DNA of 64,000 bases from UBA7236 sp044227505 (GTDB taxonomy: Bacteria; Bacteroidota; Bacteroidia; Chitinophagales; BACL12): assembly GCA_044227505.1 (NCBI GenBank), contig JBGAWP010000004.1:1-64000 (forward strand). Reading direction: 5' to 3'. A model generated the notes under the pieces. That model made no database searches and was not told where the DNA came from. It saw only the letters and a list, made by a program, of their open reading frames with translations. The translations under genes and the position numbers were made by a program. Positions 52,420-61,814 of this stretch are shown piece by piece; position 1 is the stretch's first letter, and every line of letters begins with the position of its first letter.

Positions 52420-53103
52420 ATGTCGAATTTTCAATTTACGAGATTTAATTATTTACCACCTGCAATAAAAAATTTATTGATCCTGAATGGATTGGTATTT
52501 TTAGCAACCGTTGCCTTTCCGGACCTTATTTATAAGTTGGGTTTATATTATCCGGCATCTCCCAATTTTCAACCCTATCAGATCGTAACACATTTATTTA
52601 CGCATGGAGATTTTGGACATGTTTTTTTTAATATGTTTGCCTTATGGATGTTCGGTTCAGTGTTAGAAAATGTTTGGGGTCCGAAAAGATTTCTGATCTT
52701 TTATTTTGTAACGGGTCTTGGTGCCGCAGCATTGCACATGGGCGTAAATGCATATCAAATTTATGAGATAGCGGGTACGGTAAATCCCATGAGTATGAGT
52801 TTTACGGAATATGAAGCAAATAAGATATTTAGTTTTATGGGCCCTACAGTTGGTGCATCAGGTTCGGTTTATGGAATTTTGATCGCATTTGGCATGCTGT
52901 TTCCCAATACATTATTATATATCTATTTTCTTCTTCCCGTAAAAGCAAAATATGTAGTAATAATATTAATCGCCATTGAACTCTATCTTGGGTTTATAAA
53001 TAGCCCAACAGATAATGTGGCCCACTTTGCACATCTTGGCGGTGCTTTATTTGGATTTTTATTAATTAAATATTGGGGGAAAAATAAACGACGTTTTTAT
53101 TAA
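52420..53103 (+). CDS. Rhomboid intramembrane serine protease 1
   Basis: 227 residues, six transmembrane helices. Catalytic dyad Ser147 in GPTVGASGSVYG and His205 in AHFAHLGGALFG; HLFTHGDFGHVFFNMFALWM is the conserved loop/TM2 region. It cleaves transmembrane substrates. Its stop overlaps the start of a second rhomboid gene (TAATG). Confidence 0.9.
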   Translation: MSNFQFTRFNYLPPAIKNLLILNGLVFLATVAFPDLIYKLGLYYPASPNFQPYQIVTHLFTHGDFGHVFFNMFALWMFGSVLENVWGPKRFLIFYFVTGLGAAALHMGVNAYQIYEIAGTVNPMSMSFTEYEANKIFSFMGPTVGASGSVYGILIAFGMLFPNTLLYIYFLLPVKAKYVVIILIAIELYLGFINSPTDNVAHFAHLGGALFGFLLIKYWGKNKRRFY

Positions 53104-54008
53104 TGAATATCAGAGACGACATTAAACATCAATTCATGCATGGCAACGCAATAATGAAAATATTGCTGGTGAATGTTTTGATATTTGCCGTTCAATCCAT
53201 TATTTTTTTAATAGCGTATTTTAGCGGATTTAAGGAAGAGTATGTATTATTTTTAAGTAAATGGTTTTGGGTGAGTACGGATCTCAATGTATTAATAACA
53301 AGACCCTGGACATTATTCACCTCGATACTCATGCATGATCCTGAGGATATTTTTCATATTCTGAGTAACATGTTATATCTTTTCTTTTTTGGAAGAATAT
53401 TTATTGATTTTATCCCGCAGAAAAATTCCTGGCCTTTGTTCCTTACAGGAGGACTTGTGGGAGCTTTCGTTGCGATCGCAACTTATAATTTGGCGCCATC
53501 TGTAAAAGATTTTGTGGGAATTCCGATGGTTGGCGCTTCAGCAGGCGTTATGGCAATTGTACTTGCTGCAGCAACTCTGGCACCGAATTATAGCGTGGGT
53601 CTTATTTTAATAGGACCGGTAAAATTAAAATATATTGCATTAGTGGTTGTGGTAATTGATCTATTAAGCATTCCTTCAGAATATAATTTGGGCGGACATG
53701 TGGCGCATCTCGGTGGTGCACTTACCGGTTATTTATTTATCAAGTCTTACCAGAGTGGCCGCCCTTGGTTCGACTGGTGGCCGAAATTTGAAAATTTTAT
53801 TTTTAGAATATTTGAAAAAAAGAAACCTAGGGTTGCATATGTAAATCAACATCCAACTCCTAAAAAAACAGCAATGGGAAGAGATGAAAAAGACATTGAT
53901 GATCAGGTTAAAACAGATGCCATTCTAGATAAAATAAAGGCAGGTGGATACGACAGTTTAAGCAAAGCAGAAAAAGATTTTTTATTTAAAGTCAGCAATA
54001 AGAAATGA
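53103..54008 (+). CDS. Rhomboid intramembrane serine protease 2
   Basis: 301 residues. Six transmembrane helices plus a soluble C-terminal extension of about 85 residues. The dyad is Ser146 in GIPMVGASAGVMA and His202 in GGHVAHLGGALTG; the usual GxSG reads GASA, so the glycine after the serine is replaced, though the next residue is Gly. It may be active with altered specificity. The C-terminal tail has KADAILDKIKAGGYDSLSKA-like helix, found in many Bacteroidota rhomboids. Overlaps both neighbours. Confidence 0.85.
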   Translation: MNIRDDIKHQFMHGNAIMKILLVNVLIFAVQSIIFLIAYFSGFKEEYVLFLSKWFWVSTDLNVLITRPWTLFTSILMHDPEDIFHILSNMLYLFFFGRIFIDFIPQKNSWPLFLTGGLVGAFVAIATYNLAPSVKDFVGIPMVGASAGVMAIVLAAATLAPNYSVGLILIGPVKLKYIALVVVVIDLLSIPSEYNLGGHVAHLGGALTGYLFIKSYQSGRPWFDWWPKFENFIFRIFEKKKPRVAYVNQHPTPKKTAMGRDEKDIDDQVKTDAILDKIKAGGYDSLSKAEKDFLFKVSNKK

Positions 54009-55105
54009 AGTGGTGGCATAAAATAATTTTGTTTTTTACAATTCTCAATTTGATCTTCCTGTTGGGAGCTTATATGGCAATGTATGTAAGCCCGGAAAGT
54101 TTTTGGCCTGTTGCATTTATCGGATTGGGTTATATTCCCGTTTTGGTGGTTTATCTGTTTTTTATGCTCCTCTGGTTTTTTATGCACAGAAAGGTATTTT
54201 ATGTTTTGCTCGTATTTTTAATTTTAGGTTTTAATGCGCACAGAAGTTATTTTGCGATCGGGTCGCTAAAAAAGACAAATACAGAAGGAAAAAAAACATA
54301 TAGTATTTTACAATATAATGTTCAGGGATTTGATGCTTATAATAAAGATGGTAAATACCTCAACAGAGAAGAAATAATTTCCAATATTGCAGAAGCAAAA
54401 GCGGATATAATATGTCTGGAAGAATTTAATACCTACCATGATCATCCGACTGAAAAGAGCAATTTAGATATGGTTATTGCCGCAACAGGATTAAACCATA
54501 AGTATTATTATAAGGCATATGAAAATTCGAAATCGACCAGAAGTTTCGGATTGATAATACTTTCTCGTTTTCCTGTTATTAGTTCCGGTCATCTGGAGTA
54601 TTTATCACTCAGCAGATTAAATTCCACGATATATGCTGACCTGCTGATAGAAAATGATACCATAAGAGTATTTTGCTCGCATTTACAGTCTACTCAATTA
54701 AGTCATTACGATCTCGAATTTATTGAAGCGAGCAATGAAGCGCAAACTGATTTTGATGCTGATAGAATAACGAACAAATTAAAAATGAGTTACGCTTTGA
54801 GGGCGCAGGAGGCAGATACAGTTTCCACTTACTTAAAAAAATCGCCTCATCCTATTATTTCCTGTGGTGATTTTAATGATACACCTGTTTCTTATACCTA
54901 TCGCAAAATGAGTGAGGATCTTCAGGATGCCTTTTTGCAAAAAGGATTTGGCATTGGAGCTACCTATGCACCATTTCCATTTATAAGAATAGATTATCAG
55001 TTATTTGATGAGGATAAATTTGATATTGTTGATTTTAAAAGGATCAAAGAGAGATCAAGCGATCATTATCCTTGTGTTACTACGTTTGTGATGAATGAGA
55101 AATGA
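54005..55105 (+). CDS. Endonuclease/exonuclease/phosphatase family protein with membrane anchor
   Basis: 366 residues. Two or three N-terminal hydrophobic segments (about 1-80), then an EEP domain: LQYNVQGFD, CLEEFNTYHD, CSHLQSTQ, CGDFNDTPVSYTY and SSDHYPCV, giving the metal and phosphate ligands (Glu, Asp-x-Asn, terminal Asp-His). The substrate may be DNA, a phospholipid or a phosphorylated sugar. The start overlaps rhomboid 2 (ATGA). The final codons MNEK-stop lie in a TGA heptad series (TGA at 55096, 55103, 55110, 55117). Confidence 0.85.
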   Translation: MKWWHKIILFFTILNLIFLLGAYMAMYVSPESFWPVAFIGLGYIPVLVVYLFFMLLWFFMHRKVFYVLLVFLILGFNAHRSYFAIGSLKKTNTEGKKTYSILQYNVQGFDAYNKDGKYLNREEIISNIAEAKADIICLEEFNTYHDHPTEKSNLDMVIAATGLNHKYYYKAYENSKSTRSFGLIILSRFPVISSGHLEYLSLSRLNSTIYADLLIENDTIRVFCSHLQSTQLSHYDLEFIEASNEAQTDFDADRITNKLKMSYALRAQEADTVSTYLKKSPHPIISCGDFNDTPVSYTYRKMSEDLQDAFLQKGFGIGATYAPFPFIRIDYQLFDEDKFDIVDFKRIKERSSDHYPCVTTFVMNEK

Positions 55106-55515
55106 GTTATGAATAATGAGATTGATCCTCGATAGCCGGATGTATTTACTCCTGCCCAATGAATATTGACTCCTGACAAACCTCCACGGACACACGATTC
55201 ACGAATAAATGAGTTATGAGTGATGAGTGTGATTCTTTATGGCCGGAATGACTCACTCCTGACTAATGACTATTGAAATTGGGTGAGTAGTGAGTGCTGA
55301 GTGGTGAGATTGATCCTCGATAGCCGGATGTTTTTACTCCTGACTATTGACTATTGACGGAAAGAGGTGAGATTGATCCTCAATAGCCGGATGTATTTAC
55401 TCCTGACTAATAACTATTGAAGGAAAGTGGTGAGATTTATCCTTGAAAGCCGGATGTTTTTACTCCTGATTAATGACAATTGACTCCTGACAACCCTCCA
55501 CGCCTCACGATTTCC
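55091..55515 (+). repeat. Repeat-filled spacer of composite heptad elements
   Basis: The whole 425-bp spacer before cysS is built from degenerate units of: TGAG heptads (TGAGTTA, TGAATAA), core GATTGATCCTCGATAGCCGG (near 55120, 55306, 55368, weaker near 55230 and 55435), a TTTTTACTCC link, then TGACTAT/TGACTCC heptads. TCACGAT-type words appear near 55190 and 55495. About five units are visible. No gene is seen. Confidence 0.8.
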
Positions 55516-55518
55516 TAT

Positions 55519-55526
55519 TAACTTTG
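55519..55526 (+). promoter_or_regulatory. Candidate -7 element directly before cysS
   Basis: TAACTTTG matches TAnnTTTG and ends 4 nt before the ATG, which implies a leaderless or nearly leaderless cysS mRNA. No clear -33 box, as the region upstream is heptad repeat. Confidence 0.4.
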
Positions 55527-55530
55527 CAAC

Positions 55531-57033
55531 ATGGAAAAGGTGTTATACCATCAGAATACTTTATTGGTTTACAATACATTATCGAGGCAAAAAGAGACTT
55601 TTGAACCACTGCATCCCCCTTTTGTAGGCATGTATGCCTGCGGCCCTACCGTTTATAGTGAACCACACCTTGGCAATTGCAGAAGTTTTGTTTCTTACGA
55701 TCTGATGTTCCGCTATTTGTTGCATTTAGGATATAAGGTGCGTTATCTGAGAAATATCACCGATGCAGGGCATGTGGAAAGCACCAGCGGAGAAACTGGT
55801 GACAGAATAGGAAAACAAGCCAAACTGGAACAAATTGAACCAATGGAAATTGTACAGAAATATTCTGTAAAATTCCATCAGATCATGGAAACTTTAAATT
55901 GTTTGCCACCAAGTATAGAACCAACTGCAACCGGGCATATTATTGAGCAGATAGAAATGACAAAAAAAATAATGGAGAAGGGATATGCATATGAAACTGC
56001 AGATGCCATTTATTTTGATGTAGATAAATATGCTGCCACGCACAATTATACAATTTTAAGCGGTAGAAATTTAGATGACCAATTAGAGAATACAAGAGAA
56101 CTTGACGGACAACAATCGAAAAAAGGGCGATTGGATTTTGCGTTGATGATTAAAGCAAAACCGGAGCACATTATGCGTTGGCCTTCACCTTGGGGAGATG
56201 TATATCCGGGTTGGCATATTGAGTGTTCAGCAATGAGCGAAAAATATTTAGGGAAACAATTTGATATTCACTGCGGTGGAATGGATCTCATTCCCACGCA
56301 TCACACAAACGAGATCGCACAATGTGTTGCATGTAACGATACTGATCCGGTAAAATATTGGCTGCACCCAAATATGCTTACCGTTAACGGACAAAAAATG
56401 AGTAAGAGTTTGGGGAATGCATTTTTGCCTATAGAATTATTTGAGGGAACACATCCTTTATTAGATCAGGGTTACAGCCCTATGACAGTGCGTTATTCTA
56501 TGCTACAAGCGCATTACAGAAGCACACTGGATTTTAGTAATGATGCATTAAAGGCAGCTGAAAAAGGACTAAAAAGAATGATGAATGCAGTGCATTTATT
56601 AAATGGCATCAGTGTGTCAAACGAAATAAATAATAATGAAGAAGCGAATGTAAATAAAATATTATTCGGAACCTATGCTGCAATGAATAATGATTTTAAT
56701 TCGCCACAGGCAATTGCCGAATTAAATGAAGCTGCAACATTAATTAATACCTGGAATGATCTGCAGAATAAAACCGCAAACATAAAAGCTGACACTTTAC
56801 AACGATTAAAAGATCTGTTACATCATTTTCTTTTTGATATTTTCGGATTACAGGAAGAAAAGGAAAATAACAACGAAGCATTGAATGGTGTTATGGAGCT
56901 TGTAATTGATATCCGAAAAGATGCGCGCGGAAAAAAAGATTTCGCTACTTCCGATAAGATACGCGACGGGTTAAAGTCGGCGGGGATTCAATTAAAAGAT
57001 GGTAAAGAAGGCACTTCCTGGGATATGGAATAA
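55531..57033 (+). CDS. cysS: Cysteinyl-tRNA synthetase
   Basis: 500 residues, class I synthetase. MYACGPTVYSEPHLGNCRSF (34-53) contains zinc ligand Cys37 and the HIGH-type PHLGN; WHIECSAMS and HCGGMDLIPTHHTNE give further zinc ligands; KMSKSLGN lies at about 289-296. A normal full-length enzyme charging tRNA(Cys). It is followed at once by a methyltransferase gene (0-nt gap). Confidence 0.96.
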   Translation: MEKVLYHQNTLLVYNTLSRQKETFEPLHPPFVGMYACGPTVYSEPHLGNCRSFVSYDLMFRYLLHLGYKVRYLRNITDAGHVESTSGETGDRIGKQAKLEQIEPMEIVQKYSVKFHQIMETLNCLPPSIEPTATGHIIEQIEMTKKIMEKGYAYETADAIYFDVDKYAATHNYTILSGRNLDDQLENTRELDGQQSKKGRLDFALMIKAKPEHIMRWPSPWGDVYPGWHIECSAMSEKYLGKQFDIHCGGMDLIPTHHTNEIAQCVACNDTDPVKYWLHPNMLTVNGQKMSKSLGNAFLPIELFEGTHPLLDQGYSPMTVRYSMLQAHYRSTLDFSNDALKAAEKGLKRMMNAVHLLNGISVSNEINNNEEANVNKILFGTYAAMNNDFNSPQAIAELNEAATLINTWNDLQNKTANIKADTLQRLKDLLHHFLFDIFGLQEEKENNNEALNGVMELVIDIRKDARGKKDFATSDKIRDGLKSAGIQLKDGKEGTSWDME

Positions 57034-57843
57034 ATGAACTCAAATCTTTTTATGGCCAATTCATTTGATCCGGTTGCGGATATTTATGATGATACTTTTT
57101 CGAAAACTCAAATTGGAAAGGCGCAAAGAGATATTGTGTGGAAATACCTGGACAAAAAAAAGTTCGTAAATAAAAATATTTTAGAGATCAACTGCGGCAC
57201 CGGAGAGGATGCGATTTTTTTGTCGAAGAACAATAACCTTACGGCAACGGATGCATCGGAAGAAATGTTGAAAATTACCAATGAAAAGATCAAGTTAAAT
57301 GAAATTGGAACAAGGTGTAAAACATTGCTGTGGGATTTGAATGATCCCTTCCCAGGTGATCGCGATGAAAAATACGATCTTATTTTTTCTAATTTCGGGG
57401 GGCTGAACTGTTTATCATCAGAAACATTAAAAAAATTATCCGCAGAATTATTTACTCTTTTACGATCAGGTGGAAAATTGATATTTGTTGTAATGGGGAG
57501 AAAATGTTTATGGGAGTCTTTTTATTTTTTATATAAAGGAAAATTTAAATCTGTTTTTCGCAGAAGAAAATCCGGTGTTGTAAAAGCTCCATTAAATGAT
57601 AAAATATTTGTGGACACCTATTATCACTCCCCGCGAGAATTCATGCGGTTTTTTGATGAAAATTTTAAGTTAAATAAAACTTCGCCTGTTGGTTTTTTCA
57701 TTCCGCCATCTTATCTTGATCCCTTTTTTACAAATAAAAAAAGGATGCTGAATTTATTTACTCGTCTCGACCAAATGGTATTCAAGGTCGGAATTTTGTC
57801 AAACTATGCCGATCACTATCTTATTGAATTGGAGATGAATTAA
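57034..57843 (+). CDS. Class I SAM-dependent methyltransferase
   Basis: 269 residues (ATG 57034; ATG 57052 is an alternative, MANSFDPVADIYDD). Motif I ILEINCGTGEDAIFLSK near residues 49-65, acidic TATDASEEML loop and DLIFSNFGGLNCLS. The fold is Methyltransferase_11/25-like. No substrate can be named. It starts directly after the cysS stop and leads the radical SAM cluster, with 31 nt to the next gene, so a role in that pathway is plausible. Confidence 0.82.
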   Translation: MNSNLFMANSFDPVADIYDDTFSKTQIGKAQRDIVWKYLDKKKFVNKNILEINCGTGEDAIFLSKNNNLTATDASEEMLKITNEKIKLNEIGTRCKTLLWDLNDPFPGDRDEKYDLIFSNFGGLNCLSSETLKKLSAELFTLLRSGGKLIFVVMGRKCLWESFYFLYKGKFKSVFRRRKSGVVKAPLNDKIFVDTYYHSPREFMRFFDENFKLNKTSPVGFFIPPSYLDPFFTNKKRMLNLFTRLDQMVFKVGILSNYADHYLIELEMN

Positions 57844-57874
57844 CAAGGTGTTAAATTTGCCTTAATTCATAAGA

Positions 57875-59251
57875 GTGAAAGTTCTACTAACCCACGGTTA
57901 TTTTCTTAGTGAAGATCTGAAAGAACAACAGATCATGAAGCCTTATGTGCCATTGGGGATCTTATACATTTCCGGATATCTTGAAAAACATAATATAAAT
58001 CACGAAGTTTTTGATTCTACCTTTTATAAACCGGAGGACCTCCAAGCCTATATCATCGAGTACAAACCACAATATATTGGTATTTATGTAAATCTGATGA
58101 CCAAATTGCAGGTGTTAAAAATTATTGCATTTATTAAGGCATCACCAGAATTAAAAGATATAAAAATTATTTTAGGTGGCCCGGAAGTTCGCAACCACGC
58201 CGATAAATTTTTAAACAATGGTGCCGACTTTTTAGTATTAGGTGAAGGAGAAGAAACCTTTTTGGAATTAATACAAACTCTGGATGCCGGCGATAAGAAA
58301 AAAATACAGGAAATAAACGGGATTTGTTATTTGAATGAAAAAGGAAGCCTCGTTAAAAATAACGAAAGGAATAAAATAAAAGATATTGATGCTCTGCCTT
58401 TCCCAAACAGAAAAAAAGTTGATTTGTTTAAATATCTGCATGTGTGGAAACAATATCACGGAAAAAATGCAATATCCATTTCCACCATGCGCGGTTGTCC
58501 TTATACTTGTAAATGGTGTAGTCGAGCAGTTTATGGTTTAAGTTACAGAAGGCGCAGCGCAGAAATTGTAGTTGCAGAAATTATAACCATACAAAAAGAA
58601 TATTCGCCGGATACTTTGTGGTTTGTAGATGATGTATTTACGGTAAGCCATAAATGGATGCAGGAATTTGCAGCTGAAATTAAAAAACAAAATGTTTCAA
58701 TGCAATACGAATGTATTACACGTGCCGACAGATTAAATGAAGATGTTTTTCAATTATTAAAAGACAGCGGTTGTTTTCGTGTATGGATAGGCGCGGAAAG
58801 CGGGTCGCAAAATATAATTGATGCAATGGACAGAAGGGTGGATGTAAATCAGGTTCGCGCGATGATACAATTGGCAAAAAAATATCAGATCGAGGCAGGT
58901 ACTTTTATCATGTTGGGTTATCCAGGAGAAACGGAAAGCGATATCATGGAAACCATTCATCATTTAAAAACTTCCGATCCCGATCATTTTACGATAACTG
59001 TTGCTTATCCAATTAAAGGCACTGAATTATATCAGGAAGTAGAATCCGACTTTATAGACCAGATGCCTTGGGAAACATCAACCGACAGGGATATTGTTTT
59101 CAAAAGAACCTATAACGAAAAGTATTACGCCTATGCTGTACGCCATGTTGTAAATGAAGTTAATTATTTTAAGAAGCAAGCTCCGATGTTTAAATTAAAA
59201 TCCATGGCGGCAAAAGCGGGTATGTGGTATTACAGAACAATGAAGTCATGA
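57875..59251 (+). CDS. B12-binding-domain radical SAM protein 1
   Basis: 458 residues, GTG start. N-terminal cobalamin-binding-like domain (about 1-135): PYVPLGILYISGYLEKHN, ILGGPEV, VLGEGEETFLEL. The radical SAM core has CxxxCxxC as Cys208, Cys212, Cys215 (TMRGCPYTCKWCS) binding a 4Fe-4S cluster. The usual GAESGSQ motif is also present (WIGAESGSQNIIDAMDR). The family includes methylases and ring-forming enzymes acting on unactivated carbon. Substrate unknown. Overlaps the next gene by 4 nt. Confidence 0.88.
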   Translation: MKVLLTHGYFLSEDLKEQQIMKPYVPLGILYISGYLEKHNINHEVFDSTFYKPEDLQAYIIEYKPQYIGIYVNLMTKLQVLKIIAFIKASPELKDIKIILGGPEVRNHADKFLNNGADFLVLGEGEETFLELIQTLDAGDKKKIQEINGICYLNEKGSLVKNNERNKIKDIDALPFPNRKKVDLFKYLHVWKQYHGKNAISISTMRGCPYTCKWCSRAVYGLSYRRRSAEIVVAEIITIQKEYSPDTLWFVDDVFTVSHKWMQEFAAEIKKQNVSMQYECITRADRLNEDVFQLLKDSGCFRVWIGAESGSQNIIDAMDRRVDVNQVRAMIQLAKKYQIEAGTFIMLGYPGETESDIMETIHHLKTSDPDHFTITVAYPIKGTELYQEVESDFIDQMPWETSTDRDIVFKRTYNEKYYAYAVRHVVNEVNYFKKQAPMFKLKSMAAKAGMWYYRTMKS

Positions 59252-60297
59252 ATAAAAAAGTTCTGATCATAACCCCGGGTTTCCCAAAGGATGAACATGA
59301 CAGCACCTGTGTACCTTATTTGCAGGATTATTTAATGGCATTGAGTAAAAGGATCGGAGTGGAAAATATTAAAGTAATAGCCACACAATATCCCTTTAAA
59401 AAAAATAATTATTTATGGAATGGAATTGAAGTGATTCCGTCGGGTGGAGAGAATAAAAAATCGTTTCATTATTATTTTACACTGAAACGCACCATGAAAA
59501 ATATTTCGCGTTTATTTAAAAAAGACAGTTATGTTGTGCATGCGTTTTGGTTGGGTGAAGCGGCATTTATCGGTAACCGCACGGTAAAAAAGTTTTTTAC
59601 CCATATGATCGTCACCTTAATGGGTCAAGATGTAAAACCCGGCAATCGTGTAATGCAGTACCTTCAGCGCAACACCACCTGGTTTGTTGCACTTAGTAAA
59701 AATCAGGCAATTACATTTAATAAAAATTATAAAATAGAGGCTGATGATATTATTCCTTTTCCAGTTCCCGCGGTAGATGGGGCGACATTAAATAATGATC
59801 GCGAAATTGATCTGTTATTTGCAGGCTCATTAATTGATGTTAAACAACCATTTCAGTTTATTGCTATTGTTCAAAAATTAAAAAAGGACTTCCCGGAAAT
59901 TAAGGCAGTAATGGCAGGTGGCGGAAATTTGTCGGAGAGAATAAGAAGGCAGATAGAAACAGAAAACCTCCAAACAAACATAAAAATTACCGGTGCTGTG
60001 GAACGGCCAAAGATGTTTGAATTGATGTCGCGTTCTAAAATACTTGTACATACATCTTCCTTCGAGGGGCAATGCCTTGTATATGCTGAAGCTTTGGCAC
60101 ATGGCATGTATGTTTTAAGTTATGATATCGGAAGAATCGAAACCACTGAAAAACATCAGGTATGTAGCTCAGAACAAGAGTTTTATGACAAAATTTATAA
60201 ATTATTGACATCTGAACTTAATTTTACCCCTCAGGTGTTTATAAACCCGGAAGAAACAGTAGATTCCTATTTGAAATTATACTATCCGAAAAAATAA
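59248..60297 (+). CDS. Glycosyltransferase (GT4-like)
   Basis: 349 residues from ATG 59248 (MNKKVLIITPGFPKDEHDS), which overlaps the previous stop as ATGA. GT-B fold: N-terminal Rossmann part, HAFWLGEAAFIG, then LLFAGSLIDVKQP and SRSKILVHTSSFEGQCLVYAEALAHG, the donor-binding E-x7-E-like region of GT4 enzymes. It transfers a sugar to an unknown acceptor. Its location between two radical SAM genes suggests glycosylation of the product made by the cluster. Confidence 0.85.
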   Translation: MNKKVLIITPGFPKDEHDSTCVPYLQDYLMALSKRIGVENIKVIATQYPFKKNNYLWNGIEVIPSGGENKKSFHYYFTLKRTMKNISRLFKKDSYVVHAFWLGEAAFIGNRTVKKFFTHMIVTLMGQDVKPGNRVMQYLQRNTTWFVALSKNQAITFNKNYKIEADDIIPFPVPAVDGATLNNDREIDLLFAGSLIDVKQPFQFIAIVQKLKKDFPEIKAVMAGGGNLSERIRRQIETENLQTNIKITGAVERPKMFELMSRSKILVHTSSFEGQCLVYAEALAHGMYVLSYDIGRIETTEKHQVCSSEQEFYDKIYKLLTSELNFTPQVFINPEETVDSYLKLYYPKK

Positions 60298-60298
60298 A

Positions 60299-61813
60299 GT
60301 GCAAAAAATAAAAGGCATCATATTATTTAATCCAAGAGCTACGAATCACAAAGCGAGAATTCCGAATTCGGTGTTATCGGTTGCCGCTTCTATTGAAGGT
60401 AAATATAATTATGTGATCGTGGATGGAAATTTAGAATCAGATCCTCTGCGGAAAATAGAAAATTATTTGAGCAGCGGAAATTATAATGTATTCGCAAGTT
60501 CTGTTATGCCGGGTCCGCAATTAAAGCAGGCAATTCCTTTTTCTAAATTGATCCGCCATAAATATCCTGAGACCATAATTATCTGGGGTGGATATTTTGC
60601 AAGCAATCAATCGGGTGTAGTGATGGAATCCGGATTTGTTGATCATATTATTTATGGTCCCGGCGACCGTGCATTTCTAAATTTGTTGAATGCATTAAAC
60701 ATGGAATTGCCATTGGAGTTAATTCCGAATCTCATTCATAAAAATGATCAAGGCAAAATAATTAAGAATCACAAAGATGAACTATATGAGCAGGATGAAT
60801 TAGCTGCTTTGCCTTATGAAAAATTAAATTCATTTTATCCTATCCAAAGGTATTTGGGAAAAACCTGTTTAGGAGCAAAAACTATTGCATACCACAGCAG
60901 TATCGGTTGCCCTTTTAGTTGTGCTTTTTGTGGAATAGTTCCCATTTTTAATGCGAGATGGAAGGGCAAATCAGCGCAATTAATTTATAATGATATTAAA
61001 TATCTGAAAGATAATTTTGGTGGAAATGCCATTGAGTTTCACGACAACAATTTTTTTGTCTCTGAAAAACGGACAGCAGAATTTTGTGAGCTCATTAAAA
61101 AGGAGAACATGGTATGGTGGGGAGAGGGAAGAATTGATACAGTGGATAAATACAGTGATGCCACCTTATCAGCAATGCGTGAAGCAGGATGTAAGATGAT
61201 ATTTTTTGGTGCTGAAACCGGCAATGATAAAATATTAAAAATGATGGACAAAGGCGGCACGCAAACAGGGGAACAAATTAAAAAATTCGCCGCCCGCATG
61301 AAAAAATTTGATATTATTCCGGAATATTCCTTTGTGCTTGGAACACCTGGGGCATCCGAAGAGGAAGTGAATGCACAAATAGATGAGGATATCCGTTTCA
61401 TCAGAACAATAAAAGAAATAAATCCTGATACAGAGATCATTATTTATGTGTATAGTCCGGTGCCAACGGAAGGCAGCGAATTATATGAAGCTGTTAAAAT
61501 GAACGGATTTCATTTCCCCGAAAAATTGGAAGATTGGGTATTACCCGCTTGGGAAAATTTTGATCTGCGTAAAAATCCGCTTACTCCATGGCTCAAACCA
61601 TACATGATCGATAAAATTAAAAATTTCGAAACCGTATTGAATGGATACTATCCTACAGTTAGTGATATCAAACTAAATTCTACAAAAAGAAATATTATTT
61701 CGCTTGTATCTGCGCTGCGTTATAAAATGCGATTTTATCATTTTCCTTATGAAATAAAAGCACTGCAAAAATTTTGGTTGAAATACCGTCAACCCGAAAC
61801 GGAAGGATTCTGA
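60299..61813 (+). CDS. B12-binding-domain radical SAM protein 2
   Basis: 504 residues, GTG start 1 nt after the previous stop. N-terminal B12-type domain (about 1-135; TIIIWGGYFASNQSG, IYGPGDRAFLNL) and radical SAM core with Cys204, Cys208, Cys211 (SSIGCPFSCAFCGIVP). FFGAETGNDKILKMMDKGG is the SAM-binding segment. Only moderately similar to protein 1, so not a recent duplicate. One nt separates it from the next gene. Confidence 0.88.
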   Translation: MQKIKGIILFNPRATNHKARIPNSVLSVAASIEGKYNYVIVDGNLESDPLRKIENYLSSGNYNVFASSVMPGPQLKQAIPFSKLIRHKYPETIIIWGGYFASNQSGVVMESGFVDHIIYGPGDRAFLNLLNALNMELPLELIPNLIHKNDQGKIIKNHKDELYEQDELAALPYEKLNSFYPIQRYLGKTCLGAKTIAYHSSIGCPFSCAFCGIVPIFNARWKGKSAQLIYNDIKYLKDNFGGNAIEFHDNNFFVSEKRTAEFCELIKKENMVWWGEGRIDTVDKYSDATLSAMREAGCKMIFFGAETGNDKILKMMDKGGTQTGEQIKKFAARMKKFDIIPEYSFVLGTPGASEEEVNAQIDEDIRFIRTIKEINPDTEIIIYVYSPVPTEGSELYEAVKMNGFHFPEKLEDWVLPAWENFDLRKNPLTPWLKPYMIDKIKNFETVLNGYYPTVSDIKLNSTKRNIISLVSALRYKMRFYHFPYEIKALQKFWLKYRQPETEGF

Positions 61814-61814
61814 A

